The notes under the pieces: generated by a model
Told to the model about the DNA's origin: nothing
Database searches by the model: none
The model's input: the letters and a program-made list of their open reading frames with translations, nothing else
Source of the DNA: Phytophthora hibernalis
Taxonomy: Eukaryota > Oomycota > Peronosporomycetes > Peronosporales > Peronosporaceae
Direction: 5' to 3'
NCBI GenBank assembly: GCA_012656075.1
Contig: JAAKBF010000221.1
Coordinates: 806,001-870,000 of the forward strand
DNA: 64,000 nt
Made by a program: the position numbers and the translations under genes
In this document: piece by piece, positions 12,139-22,544 of the stretch
Position numbering within the stretch: position 1 is the first letter of the stretch
Layout of the letters: every line of letters begins with the position of its first letter

Positions 12139-12170
12139 GCTAAGGTCGAATTTTGCTAAGTGCCTCAATA

Positions 12171-12521
12171 CATGTTTCAATTTGCGGACTGCCATGTTTC
12201 ACCCATGTTTTGACTCGAAACCCAGGTGCATGTTCTTCCAGGTTTGGCCATGTTGTTGACTTGTGCGTTGGCCGCCATTCAAGTCAGGAAAATAGTTATA
12301 GAACATGATCTACACAAGGGTATCCGCTTCCGACATTCCGACATCTCAATCAGTCTTGAACATGCAGCTCGTCCTGTCAACATGTTTCTACAGGTTTCCC
12401 CACATGTCAAAACATGCTAGCAATATATTACGATGCTGCTGTAATCTATCCGTCATTTATCCCCATGTTTGCCCATGTTTCACCGATTCATGGGCATTGG
12501 GCATGTTTATTTCCCCTAACC
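12171..12521 (+). repeat. CATGTTT-motif cluster in the 3' flank of the MULE
   Basis: Downstream of the Ulp1 stop (12136-12138), about seven exact CATGTTT copies and several variants lie in the same orientation as those in the introns. No ORF here has coding character. The block ends just before the candidate terminal repeat at 12528. Confidence 0.65.
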
Positions 12522-12655
12522 CTGTTTGGACACATGGGCGGTATCGCCAGCCAAAAACAAAAGCGGATTTTCATTAAAAACGTCTGCACTAAATTGGCAG
12601 ATGGCTGTACGTCTCAAACTTGACAAAACAGTTCAGAACTTGTCGGTAGATTACC

Positions 12656-13965
12656 ATGGCAGAAGACTCGGACAACTTTAATCTGCCGGACCAGTCTCCG
12701 TTTCCTCCGCTGGAACTGACGTTCGAGGATCAGCAACATTGCCACGACTTGAGTCTCCAACTGCTAGAGAAAACGCTGCACAGCTACGACGAACGCCTAG
12801 CAGGCGTCACTCCTCGGCACCATTCGAATCTCGACAGTGCGCGTTGGAAGCTGCAGAAAACGCAGGACAATGCGTCGCTGTACTCGGAGCGTATCCGGCA
12901 CATCAGGACAGACCTCCATCTACCCGACGACAATTGGGGGAACCTACAGTGCTCATGATGGTCGGTACCATTCCGGCATCGCTGGACGAGGTCATGTACG
13001 GAATGGCGGTACCCACTTTTGAATCACTGCAGGTCCGCATTGCAACGTTAGGAAACCAAGAAATTGGCGGTGCAATGCTGGCCAGACTCGTGGGACCCAC
13101 GGATGACAAACCGTTCCAGAATTTGTCTATTTTTTACATGGCGAGTCGGTTGCCATGGCTGGTTAGTAAGGTGGTGAAGCCAAGAGACTTTGTATTGCTT
13201 TCGGCTTCCGGAATTATTACGACTTCAGATGGAGAACGCATTGGCTACGACTTGTTGCAACCGGCTCCACTGCCGCAATGTCCGCCGCTGCCGAAACCCA
13301 TGATCCGAGGGAAATTCATGTTTGGAGCTTTGTATCGCCAACAAGCGGACGGGAGGGTGGATGTGTACATCCAACAATATGTGGAATCGCTGGGGAACTT
13401 AATGGAGTCTTTCGTCATCAGCACGACATGGCAATCGCTATTAGGATTTTTCAGGTCGCCGATGCTGGCGGAGCACAAGAAGTTGCAGTGGTGTATCGCC
13501 AACATGAAGAGCGCACGCCGAAGAGGAGCTGCCGGCGAGCTATCGGGCTACTCGATGAACTGCGCACTATGCTCCACAGCATTTGCACGTAGCGGCGTTC
13601 GGAATCGAAGTGATCAGCGAAGCTGCGTTCTGTGCTTGGCACCAGTGTGTTCCAGTTGTCGTGAGGAGCAAGTCTACAAGGTATTGGATCAACACAAGAA
13701 GAAGGGCGTGGCGATTAGGAAGAAACAAGTTTTCGTCTGCCGCCCATGCCTGGAATTTGCACAAAGCCAAAAACCTGCCAATATCGCGAGATACAACATT
13801 CTCAACCAGCTTACCCCCGCTTCGAACTCGTCAGGGGATACGAACGATACTGGTAAAACGTGGGGTCTTCTGTATGGAGACTCGATGCCGTCGTGGTCAC
13901 CAAGACTATCCTTGTCGATGTCCAGTGAGTCATTTGAATCCTTTGGCTGGAATGCGGATCCTTAG
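12656..13965 (+). CDS. START-like/FYVE zinc-finger protein, copy 2
   Basis: About 436 residues, nearly intact. It starts MAEDSDNFNLPDQSPF, clearly paralogous to the gene at 5828 over its whole length. The START-like half includes GGAMLARLVGPTDDKPFQNL. The C-terminal FYVE-like finger has Cys pairs CALC, CVLC, CSSC and CRPC with a basic linker (KKKGVAIRKKQ). The tail SMPSWSPRLSLSMSSESFES is Ser-rich. One break at the G5 run near 12938-12942: DDNWG should continue into EPTVLMMVG, which needs one more G. Probable role: recruitment to phosphoinositide-bearing endomembranes, inferred from FYVE and START family knowledge only. FMO copy 2 converges on it from the right; the MULE lies to the left. Confidence 0.8.
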
Positions 13966-14175
13966 CTGAAGTCATAACGGTAAATAACGATAACGCAAAG
14001 TTCCGTTCATATCGTTTGTACGCTGCAGGTAGGCGTCAACGCTCACGCTCACTTGGTTGAGGCAGGACGAACGTCTACATGTAAGTGTCATTACGAATGC
14101 TGTTAACGCTTCTAGGTGCAGATACGGACCGAATTACTACTGGTCGGTCGTATGGGTGCGAGTTACATGCGTTCC

Positions 14176-15730
14176 TCAGCTAAAAACCTTCACGAGATCA
14201 GCGGCGCCAGCACTGGGCTTGTGACGACGGACCCACTTTCCAGTAGCCGGGTCTAGACTGAAGTCAGCCGATCGGAATTCGTGCGGGAAGTTAACACGGA
14301 GGTAGGCAGCGTCCTCGTACATCTCGTGAATGTTCTCGTCGACAACGGTGCCAGATCTAGCTCCCACATCCCTGGATTAGAAACAAACAGCACCGTTAGT
14401 GTGAGTTGCGGAACAATCAATAGCTGACTAACTTACGTGAAGTAGTCCTTCTGTAGGCCACTGAGTGAGTGCAGCTTCCTGGCAGGACCATCGATCTTGC
14501 GGACGGTCTCGAAGAAGTCCTCGTACATCTCCTCCTTCGAAGGAAGTGCCATAGAGCCATCAAACACACGAGCCACCCACTTGGACTGAAGCTCGAAACA
14601 CAGGAATGGCAGGTTGGAGAACGGAAGACCAATGAAGACAGCAGTCGGGTCTTCAATGGAGAAGATGTGTTTGTACACGGGGGCCACTGCCGTTCCAGCC
14701 GTGGTAGCTCCACCCAAATCCTTCGCAACCTCATCACTCACACTGTTGGGGTCACTTCCGTCTTCGGGAACAATAAATCGGACGGGAAGAAGTCGTTCAC
14801 TGTGTACAGATATCCCGTGCAGTGCAGGATCGCATCGGGGGTGGCGATCGAAGAACCATCCATAAACACTACCGTGCCATCTTCAGCAATGTGATCAACC
14901 GTAGGCTTCAAGATTCGCGTGTCCTTCTTGTCAACGATGCTTGGGTCGTAGTCGAGAGCAGCCACGTACACTTCCTTCACTCCACTCTGCGCGAGTTCAA
15001 GCGAAATGTCCTGACCCGAAGGACCACGACCGATCAGAAGAACACGCTTTCCTGGTACGGTTCCGGATTTCGGTAGGAGCGTGCGTGCGACTCCACTCCC
15101 GAGAAGTGCTCGATTCCCTTGATCGGGGCTTGCCAGGCCTTGTTGAAGTGCCCGTTAGCCACCACCACGCGGTCGAACTCCTCTTCATACGCACCCTTCT
15201 CCTTGGACTCAAGGCTGACCTTCCACTGGTTGTTCACCTTTGAGATGTCCGTCACCGTCGTGTTGGTACGGACGAACTCAGTAACGCCGAAGTGCTTTGC
15301 GTAGCTCTGAAGGTACTCGAGCACGTCGGCGTGTGACGGGTAGCTTGGAAGTCCCGCCTGAAATGGGAAGTCCTTCAACTGCATGATGGACGTCGGTAGG
15401 TTCGTGTGCAGGGACTGCATGCAGGTAGCAAAAACAGCAACAAACATCACTAAACTGAAATGAAAGTAACAGCCTGAACTCACCTTGTAGAGCACAGAGG
15501 ACGGTGCATCAGCAGAGTCGTCGTACTTCCAAATTCCTCCGAGGTGCGCGGACTTTTCAAACGCGACAACATCGTGGCCAGCCGCCTTCAAGCACTTGGC
15601 AGCGACTTCATGGCAAAACAGCAAGGTGAGACGGTGCGTTCAAAAACCCAGAACAGCGGGACGTACTGAGGCCAGCGGCGCCACCACCGATGATGCCCAC
15701 GCGAACGCTCTGAGTCGACTTGTGCGCCAT
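14176..15730 (-). CDS. Flavin-containing monooxygenase, copy 2
   Basis: Paralogue of the FMO at 4016-5662. From the ATG at 15730 it reads RVGIIGGGAAGL (FAD site). It continues with KYDDSADAPSSVLYK, then the FMO motif FSGVESHARSYR, then IGRGPSGQDIS (NADPH site). After that come ALDYDPSIVDKKD, GYLYTVNDFFPSDLLFP and a C-terminal exon ending TGKWVRR and VKVFS. Introns: after GGGAAGL (about 15690-15610), one near 15484-15417 between SSVLYK and SLHTNLP, and one between KDYF and DVGARSG (about 14438-14371). It has no intron at the position of the third FMO1 intron. Two breaks suggest missing bases: GG near 15053 (EPYQ|KRVLLIGRG) and a C4 run near 14750 (EVTP|NSVSDEVA). Monooxygenation of small N/S-containing metabolites is the family role; substrate unknown. 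Confidence 0.85.
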
Positions 15731-15871
15731 AGCTCCTTTTCAAGAATGAGCTGTCGAGTGCAGACTGTTGCAGTGACCTTCCAAGGCGCTCGGTGGGGCC
15801 CAACATCAGTGATACATCACACACATCGACACTAAACGCCCATCCTGTGTGCATGAGCGACAAAGACAAGG

Positions 15872-16306
15872 GTGGACCGATGCAGACACCGGTCCAGTTG
15901 GACTCGACGTGCTTGCGCATTTGGCGATGGCAATGGCTGCAGCCTGGCAGGACGCATCTATTCATTCAGGATTGATGCAGAGCTCCTGCCAGGAGACTCT
16001 CCTCAGGAGACCACCTTACAGAGCAATTCAAATCCGACACGCACGGAAGCTGAAGTGTCTGGGTCAGGCTGCAGCATTGAAGCGCGACGGCACCATCAGG
16101 TGTGCACGGCAACGCGTGACGCGCGAGCTGCATCGCCGCAATTACGCGTGGAATCGGTTGCCAATGACCTCACCCACCACAAAAGCGTCACCGCCTTCGC
16201 TCTGGCCAAAGCTATGCCCCACTTCGACCTCGGTCCTTTTCATCCTCGGTCGCCACATCCTGCTGTGGACATGGACGCCTTCAAGGTGGCAAAGTCGAAG
16301 TTGTGA
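15872..16306 (+). CDS. Hypothetical protein, weakly supported
   Basis: One open frame of 144 codons (ATG 15872). The second half (SNSNPTRTEAEVSGSGC, ATRDARAASPQLRVESVAND, ALAKAMPHFDLGPFHPRSPH) looks more protein-like than its shadows. The first half reads better in another frame (LDVLAHLAMAMAAAWQDASI). No domain recognised. It may be a real short gene with one indel near 15970 or a chance ORF. It lies 140 bp upstream of, and divergent from, FMO copy 2. Confidence 0.25.
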   Translation: MDRCRHRSSWTRRACAFGDGNGCSLAGRIYSFRIDAELLPGDSPQETTLQSNSNPTRTEAEVSGSGCSIEARRHHQVCTATRDARAASPQLRVESVANDLTHHKSVTAFALAKAMPHFDLGPFHPRSPHPAVDMDAFKVAKSKL

Positions 16307-16552
16307 TGGTCAATACACTGTGCAGTGCAATGTATTATAGTACACGGCCCTGACACAAGCTACGAGTGAACTGAACGATGTTCGATTGAGTAATGGAACG
16401 CTGTCGATGGTCCTTTCAATGTTGGACGCAGCAACAACTACAGCTAAAATAGCTGGTGCTAGTAAGGTGATGATTCCTTGTTGGTTTCGCGTTCGAGCGC
16501 ATATTAGCCGTGGGCTAATAAGGACTTCGCCACATGCTTCTTGTTCGACTCG

Positions 16553-18286
16553 ATGATACGTGTTCGCAGTTTGGACAGCAGTCTGGTGCTGGGCGGTCCG
16601 CATCTTGGTGAACGACGCGGTTTTCCGATCTCGGCTCGACGGCTGCTCTTCCTCGTGTGGATGAGTATTGGAGTTGCTCCGTTGGTGCTCCAGGCGAGAA
16701 GCTACGTGCGCTTCGTCACACCCCACAAAATCTCCAGAAGCCTCCTACCTCTGGACGCCAAAGTACATGAAGACACCGACCTACACGACCACTGCCCAGT
16801 TGTTGGACTCTTCATCGCTGGCATTTGGTGGAACGTCTCGCCGCTTTACTATTTTCCAGCGGAAGACGGACAGCTTTGTCACTTTACCGTGCCTCAGTAC
16901 AACATTCACGGGAACTACTATCTTGGCGATCAAAAGACAAACGCGTCCGATATAACACCAGTGAGCTGCTCGGACGACAGCTTCCCGTTTTCTCATTACT
17001 TTTATCACGGCAGTATTGGATATTTTGCATTCTACGAGGAAGCCAAGGGCACATATTGTGCCATCGACAAGACTGCGTATGTACTGGTAGGAGGATTGGG
17101 CACCTACGACAAAAACGGCGCCTCACTCGCTAATAATCCAGGTTCCACAGAATATCGCGATTCATACTGGTATGGTCTTAGCGGATCTGTGTGGATAGCG
17201 TATCGGATCTTGATGCTCAGGAGAAGCTACATATCGTGCAAACGATATGGTAAGAGGTGCGATCGTATGAGCGAAAGTCTCCGATTAAATGACGCGGTGG
17301 TGTATGTTCAAGAAAGTATGAGACTGTCAGCGTACGATGCTCGGAATTACCAGCGAATCGCGCTGTTGTATTTATTGGTGGAAGGGCTCATGGGTGATCT
17401 GTTTCTGCTGATCGCACAAGAGGGGTTTATCGGGCGCGTGCAGTACATTTCGTTGGGATACAATCTTTCCGGGGTGATGTCGATGCTGTTCGAAATGCTT
17501 GAAACCATGCATTGGCTTGGAGAGAGGCTACGATGTCTAATCAAGAGGCTACTATTCAACTACGAAACAATGCTTCTTGGTGAGTGCATTTGTGCGGCAG
17601 CAATGCAGCACTATCTTACTGCGCTGAATCGATCCAAAGGTTTCAAGCACTCCGCTCCAGTCGCAAGACTAATATCACCCTATGTTTGGAGCTTGGTTGG
17701 CCATGGTGTCATAGTGCTGGGCTGTGTATTGGTTCTTGTGGTTGTTCGATCCCTTGGAGCAGTCTTTTATATGCGATGGAGATATGGCTGCTTTACAGTG
17801 TTAGCGGCACCATGCTGTGTGGATACCACGTTAGGAATTCGTGGGAAATTGGTGGTCTTGGGTGGATATTCGTACGAAAATCGCAGACTTTACTACAAGC
17901 TTTCCACCTTAAAGGCATTTGGCATGATGAAGATGGTGGAGGAGGACGGGCACGAGTTTTTGGTGCTGCACAAACTTTACTGGATTGCAATTCCGCGTAG
18001 AGACCTGTTCGTGATTGGATCTGTGCAAGGAAAACGTGTCGAACCTTGTCCTGAAAAAATTTGCACGGGCATTGTGACCTTGTTCACCCAAGTATTAGGC
18101 GGAGCTCTCGGTGAACCTGGAAGTATTCGATGGGCCGTGCGAGCTTTCGAGAATAGGATTGGCCTCGAACCTGCGACTGTCAAAGTAGGTAGCCCTCGAT
18201 TTCCTTCAACAATCCCAGTGAGTAGTCCTCGAGTTCCGTCTACGATCAAAGTTACCCGTCCAGTTGTGTTGCAGTCATTTCAATGA
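16553..18286 (+). CDS. Multi-pass membrane protein, oomycete family, copy A (intact)
   Basis: 577 residues in one frame from the ATG at 16553 (a TTG 12 bases upstream is unlikely to be the start). An N-terminal cytoplasmic stretch leads to a first hydrophobic segment (FLVWMSIGVAPLVLQ), then RSYVRFVTPHKIS. A probably extracytoplasmic domain of about 180 residues follows, with conserved Cys and the motif YFYHGSIGYFAFYEE. After it come at least four further hydrophobic segments, including LLYLLVEGLMGDLFLLIAQ, SLVGHGVIVLGCVLVLVVV and the re-entrant-looking CCVDTTLGIRGKLVVLGGY. The C-terminus has a Ser/Pro/Val repeat (SPRFPSTIP, SPRVPSTIK). The same architecture recurs at 18508, 53825 and 55804. 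I recognise no transporter or receptor family, so function is unknown. Confidence 0.75.
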   Translation: MIRVRSLDSSLVLGGPHLGERRGFPISARRLLFLVWMSIGVAPLVLQARSYVRFVTPHKISRSLLPLDAKVHEDTDLHDHCPVVGLFIAGIWWNVSPLYYFPAEDGQLCHFTVPQYNIHGNYYLGDQKTNASDITPVSCSDDSFPFSHYFYHGSIGYFAFYEEAKGTYCAIDKTAYVLVGGLGTYDKNGASLANNPGSTEYRDSYWYGLSGSVWIAYRILMLRRSYISCKRYGKRCDRMSESLRLNDAVVYVQESMRLSAYDARNYQRIALLYLLVEGLMGDLFLLIAQEGFIGRVQYISLGYNLSGVMSMLFEMLETMHWLGERLRCLIKRLLFNYETMLLGECICAAAMQHYLTALNRSKGFKHSAPVARLISPYVWSLVGHGVIVLGCVLVLVVVRSLGAVFYMRWRYGCFTVLAAPCCVDTTLGIRGKLVVLGGYSYENRRLYYKLSTLKAFGMMKMVEEDGHEFLVLHKLYWIAIPRRDLFVIGSVQGKRVEPCPEKICTGIVTLFTQVLGGALGEPGSIRWAVRAFENRIGLEPATVKVGSPRFPSTIPVSSPRVPSTIKVTRPVVLQSFQ

Positions 18287-18507
18287 AAGCTTCTTACACA
18301 CGGAATGGCGTTCTAAAACCAGCCCCGCTGTCATTTATATAGCGCGTCGAGGCGCCACAAAACCGATTTTTGGTTTGAAAACATTCCAGCGAGCCTCACC
18401 GATCGTTCAAGCATGAAAGTGTGTTGGATTGAAGAGCGCCTTCCACATCCGACACGTGTGGTAAGAACAACATCAAGTCGTTTACGCATACGGGGAAATA
18501 TTTGCTG

Positions 18508-20033
18508 ATGATAGGGTGGATCGGCCTGGGGCTATTCCCATTCATCCTTCAAGTGCGAAGTTTCGTGCACTTCGTGACTCCGCACAAGATTTCCTGCGCC
18601 TGATCCTTCCTGCTAATTCAGTGAAGGAGACAATTGATATTGAACGGCGATGTCCCGCCAACGAGCTGTACGTTGCGAATATATACTGGAATTTGGTGCC
18701 CACGCACTACTTCACCGTGGATAATGGTCGTCTGTGTCATTTTGTGATACCTCAATATAATTTACACGGCTTCTACCTCCTAGGAACGGAGAAGGCAAAC
18801 CCGTCACCAAATACGCAAGAAGACTGCGAAAATGATAGCTTCCCGCTTGATTATTACTTCTACCATGGCAGTTTTGGCTATTACGCATTTTATGAGGAAG
18901 GAAGAGGTTCATACTGCTCCAAGGACAATAACTTATACGTTATGATAAGGGGTCTAGGGACATTTGACAGCAATGGTGCTTCCTTGCTGCTGATCAAGCT
19001 AAAACAGGATACCGGAGCTCGTATTGGTACGGCTTGCTTGGCTCACTTTGGATTGCGTACAGAAGTTGCGTGCTGCGAAGAAGCTACGTCTTATGCATGC
19101 GGCACAGTGCTCGGTGCGAGAATGGCCACCACACAGTTCGATTCGTTGATGCAATGGTGTACGTCCACGAAAGCATGCGTTTATCGGCACACACCGCCAG
19201 CAACTATCATCGTTTGCTTTTGCTGTACGTATTAGTTGAAGGTGTGATGAGCGAGCTGTTTATGCTGATCGCGCTTGAGGGGCTTATGGGGCATCTTCAG
19301 TACATCTCACTCGGGTATAATTTATCGGGATTGATGTCGATGCTGTTCGAGATGATTGAATCGATTAAATGCTTTACAGGGAGGACACGCTGCCTCCTAA
19401 AGCGGTTACTGTTCAATCACGAAACAGTAATGCTCGGAGAGCTTATATGTGCTGCAGCAATGCAGAAGTACATCACTTCAGTTAATCGAACCGGCCTGAA
19501 GGATACACATACAGAGGCGATAGTTGCTTCGTACTACGTCTGGAGCTTGGTCGGGCATGGAATTATCGTGCTGAGTTGCGCACTAACTCTCGCCTCGATT
19601 CGAGCTCTAGGAGCGATTGCATTCGTGCGGTATCGATTCGGTTCGTTTGCAGCTTTGACTGCTCCGTGCTGTATTGATACAATCATGGGAGTGCGATCCA
19701 AGTCGATAATGCTAGCGGGATATGTTTACGAAAATGGCAAGCTCTACTATAAAACTGGTACTCTAGCAGCCTTCGGCATTCTTCGCTCTGTTGAGGAAGA
19801 TAATTCGGAATATCTGGCTTTTCATAAGCTTAACTGGATCTCTCCGAAACAAGACTTGTTTATAATCGGTGTTGTATCAATCCAGCGGGCAGTCTGATGG
19901 TCTCGTTAGCATGTTTAGCCATAATCTTGGTGGAAGTGTTGATGAGGGTAATCCACGGCATCGGCTTGCGAGCAACATGGTTGCTGCAGGCCCGACAACG
20001 CGTGACGTACTTCAGGGGTTACCACAGAAATAG
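18508..20033 (+). CDS. Multi-pass membrane protein, copy B (tandem, frame-disrupted)
   Basis: Tandem partner of copy A, 220 bp downstream. It is shorter at the N-terminus, starting at 18508 with MIGWIGLGLFPFILQVRSFV directly at the first membrane segment. The Cys-rich outer domain (YFYHGSFGYYAFYEE), the membrane core (SLVGHGIIVLSCALTLASIR) and CCIDTIMGVRSKSIMLAGY all align with copy A. Frame changes occur near 18590, near 18990 and near 19870. The first two each equal one missing base; the last equals one extra or two missing. The C-terminus resumes as GLVSMFSHNLGGSVDEG and stops at 20031-20033. It could be a working gene with assembly errors or an early pseudogene; the lost cytoplasmic N-terminus favours the latter slightly. 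Confidence 0.6.
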
Positions 20034-20196
20034 GGTTGGCCTTATACTGCAGTATATTGCTAGCTGTAAGTGTGAAGTAAATGCCAGAGACCCACCACCA
20101 TGGCAAAAATGGGTCGGTATGTTCACTTATACTGGGAATCCCGAAGAATGAGGGATGGACAGTTAATTCCACGGTACTGCGTAAGCGTAACCTGGG

Positions 20197-20994
20197 TTAA
20201 CATTCGTACAACATTAGGAAATGTTGCATTAAAGAGAACGTTTGTGGGCCACACTTTGTGGTGTTCCACAGTATGTTAAGGAAGTTGACGTCGGTGCCGC
20301 ACTCGAGCAGCAGCTTGGTCATGCGGCCTAACTTGGCCACGGCCAAGTGCAGCGCCGTGTTGCGCCTGTTGTCGGCCACGTTCACGATGGAGCCGCGCAG
20401 CTGCGGCATGAGCAGCGCCTGCACCACGTTCAGGTGGCCGCCGCGGATGGCGAAGTGCAGCTCCGTCTGGCCATACATGGGGTCGCGTCGCAGGATGTCA
20501 GTGCCGGCCTGGATCACGAGCGCGTTCACCAGGACGATGTCGCCCGCGCGCGGCCTGCAGCAGCGGCGTGATGCCGTCGGGCGTCGGACCTGAGGCGATC
20601 ACCGACGGCCGCGGGTTGCTGTTGTACGCGCGACAGTAGATGTCGTCCATGCGCATGAGCGCCGCCGTGCCAGTCCTGGTTCGAGTTGTGCGCGCCGCCC
20701 GGCATGAGGCTGTCGCGGAACGTGCTCGCGCATGTGCAGCATCTGCTCCACGCCGAAGCTGCTGGCCTGTTGCACGCGGTGAAGGTCGGCGGGCACCTCG
20801 ACCTGGTAGTACGCCTGGAAGCTGTTGCTGCTGGTGCTGCGGCTACCGTTGCTGCTCGTGTGCACCAACACCTTGTCGACGGGCGAGTGCGCGCGCAGAT
20901 CAAGGGCACGTGCTCCAAGTGCAGAATCCACGGACAGTGAACGAGTGGCAAAGCAGGAGATCGTCACCAAATGTCTCCGCAGCGAGTGCTTCAC
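20197..20994 (-). CDS. Ankyrin-repeat protein, frame-disrupted
   Basis: Two ankyrin repeats are clear at the C-terminus: YGQTELHFAIRGGHLNVVQA and RRNTALHLAVAKLGRMTKLL. A further partial repeat (DGITPLLQAARG) lies upstream in another frame and should run into DIVLVNALVIQAG. The N-terminal part reads best from the ATG at 20994, with SFQAYYQVEVPADLHRVQQA. At least two single-base steps are needed, near 20690 and near 20540. Protein-protein interaction is the general ankyrin role; no partner can be named. Its 5' end abuts the divergent DENR-like gene almost without a gap. Confidence 0.5.
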
Positions 20995-21982
20995 GCGCTT
21001 CTACCCCAAGTACAATGACGACAAGCTGCACGAAATCGATGTGTGCTGGAGCGCAGCGCTGGCGCTGGTCTGCGAGGCGTAGCAGTTCTCGGTGCTCGTG
21101 AAGAAGTACGGGCCTGAACCTACAGAGAATGAGCAGTTCGACGGCGCTAACGAAGAAGAAGAAGAAGAAGAAGAAGAAGAGGACAAGGAGTCAAACTTCA
21201 ACCACCAGCGTTTGCTGGCCTTCGACGACATGTACAACCCCGAGAAGGTCGACGGCGTGCCCTCGGTGCTGGCCGAGTACAAGGGCAAGGAGTCCAAGCT
21301 CTTCGACGCACTGGCGAAGAAATTCGGACCGGAATCTAGTGACTCGGGCGAGGTGGAGATGACGGCAAGTCCAAGTTTAACAGCGGGGTGTACTCCCCTT
21401 CGACGCATTCCCGCCCGAGTACTGCGAGTACGGCCCCGTGTTCAACGAGTGCAAGCCGAGCACTGCTCCGACCTCGTGTTCACGAAGTACAGCCGCACGG
21501 TGGTGGAACTGAGCAGTAGATCGCGGAGGGTATCACCACGAAGTGGTGGACAAGACCGTCAAGAAGAAGAATAACAACAAGATCGAGGAGGCTGCCAAGC
21601 GGAAGAGCCTGGGCAAGAAGATCGCCCGCAGCTCGTCGCTGTCCAAGACGTACAGGGTCAGCAGCAGATCCAGCCGCAGGTCGACTGCGCCACGGAGCTG
21701 CTGAACGTGCTGTCGGAGTTGTTCGGCGTGCACGAAGCCCAGGTCGTCGTCATCGACGAACCCATCAAGCCCGCCAAGACCACCAAGAGAGGAGGCAAAA
21801 AGCAGTTGGATGTAGGTCCCACAGCGTCAAGGTTGCTAACAACTCGCATTAATGATCTTTTGCTAGGCCTTACTTCCATTCAATCATCGTCAGATGCTTC
21901 GTTACACCCCCAGTACCAAATTGATGTTCCCAGTCTAAGTCGCAGACGCCCTAGTTTATTTGTTGTGCACTTGAACCTGTAA
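20970..21982 (+). CDS. DENR/TMA22-like protein with preceding KYGPEP-type repeats, badly frame-disrupted
   Basis: Two copies of a helical unit occur first. One ends in LVKKYGPEP (about 21100); the other runs PEKVDGVPSVLAEYKGKESK to LAKKFGPES (21240-21340). A 10-residue Glu run sits between them. Downstream, PFDAFPPEYCEYGPVFNECK followed by EHCSDLVFTKYS strongly resembles the zinc-binding N-terminus of DENR/TMA22, the eIF2D-like ribosome-recycling and reinitiation factor. After that, only KKIARSSSLSKT and a Lys-rich tail (PAKTTKRGGKKQ) recall the SUI1-type half. Frame jumps occur near 21385 (C4 run), 21460 and 21590. The number of breaks and the eroded SUI1 part make a decaying copy possible. 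Confidence 0.45.
21152..21180 (+). repeat. (GAA)n microsatellite encoding a Glu run
   Basis: About ten uninterrupted GAA units inside the DENR-like coding region, giving an acidic linker between the two helical repeats. Its length is likely to vary between strains. Confidence 0.9.
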
Positions 21983-22544
21983 ACATTGGGGCTTGTCGCT
22001 GGTCTACATGTAGTTATTGGGAAAAGATCGGCTTGTTTGTCCAAAGCGCTCTGTTCGAGCTACGAAAGATGCAAAGATGGATAAAACAAACTAAAACGTG
22101 TTGTTTTGTTTCCAAGATTGGATTGGATACGGCGACAAAAAGGCATGAGCAACATTTTTTGTATTATCACAGGTTATACAGTGGCATTCGCTGTTTAGCT
22201 ATGCTGAGTCAGTCACGTGTGCGTGCCTCCACTACCCCAGTGTTTCTGTAAACATTCGCAACAGGTTTGCCGTCTTCAGCGTGATTTCCGCCAGCCAAAC
22301 CTCGAAATTCTCGGCGCTGTTGCGAAGGGTATGGAAACACTGGCAGCAAATGGTGTATTTTCTGGTGTTTTAACTGTGCACCGCTCTCGGCGCACACGAC
22401 GCACACTTTACCCCTGCTGCTAGACAGTGAAGTCTTGGCGGTGGGGAACGTGGCGTGCTCCATCGGAAGATCAATTGTCGTTCCGTGGTGACTAACTGTG
22501 GTAACCAGTAAGAAAACTTCGAATAGTTTTGTATTATCACTGGT
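21983..22544. other. Intergenic, no supportable gene; 19-nt direct repeat
   Basis: Short ORFs only, none with family features. TTTTGTATTATCAC occurs at 22157-22170 and again at 22527-22540, each followed by (A/T)GGTT, so 18 of 19 bases match. The second copy overlaps the 3' end region of the NKAP gene. Possible 3'-end signals or remnants of a small repeat. Confidence 0.4.

Larger units (their letters stand above)
7245..12552 (+). mobile_element. Mutator-like DNA transposon (MULE) with Ulp1 protease module; borders tentative
   Basis: The coding part (7994-12138) contains a MULE transposase and is treated separately. For borders I see one candidate. TACCGCCCACGTATCC at 7253-7268 matches the reverse complement of 12528-12543 at 14 of 16 positions. 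Extending outward to the GG at 7245 and the CC at 12551-12552 leaves the same six bases, AAAAAC, immediately outside both ends (7239-7244 and 12553-12558). MULEs usually make 8-11 bp target duplications, so this is suggestive only. Between the FYVE copy 1 stop and the transposase start (7130-7993) I found no convincing gene. That stretch has GC-rich ORFs without recognisable motifs and a few CATGTTT motifs. The insertion separates the two START/FYVE paralogues. Confidence 0.5.
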
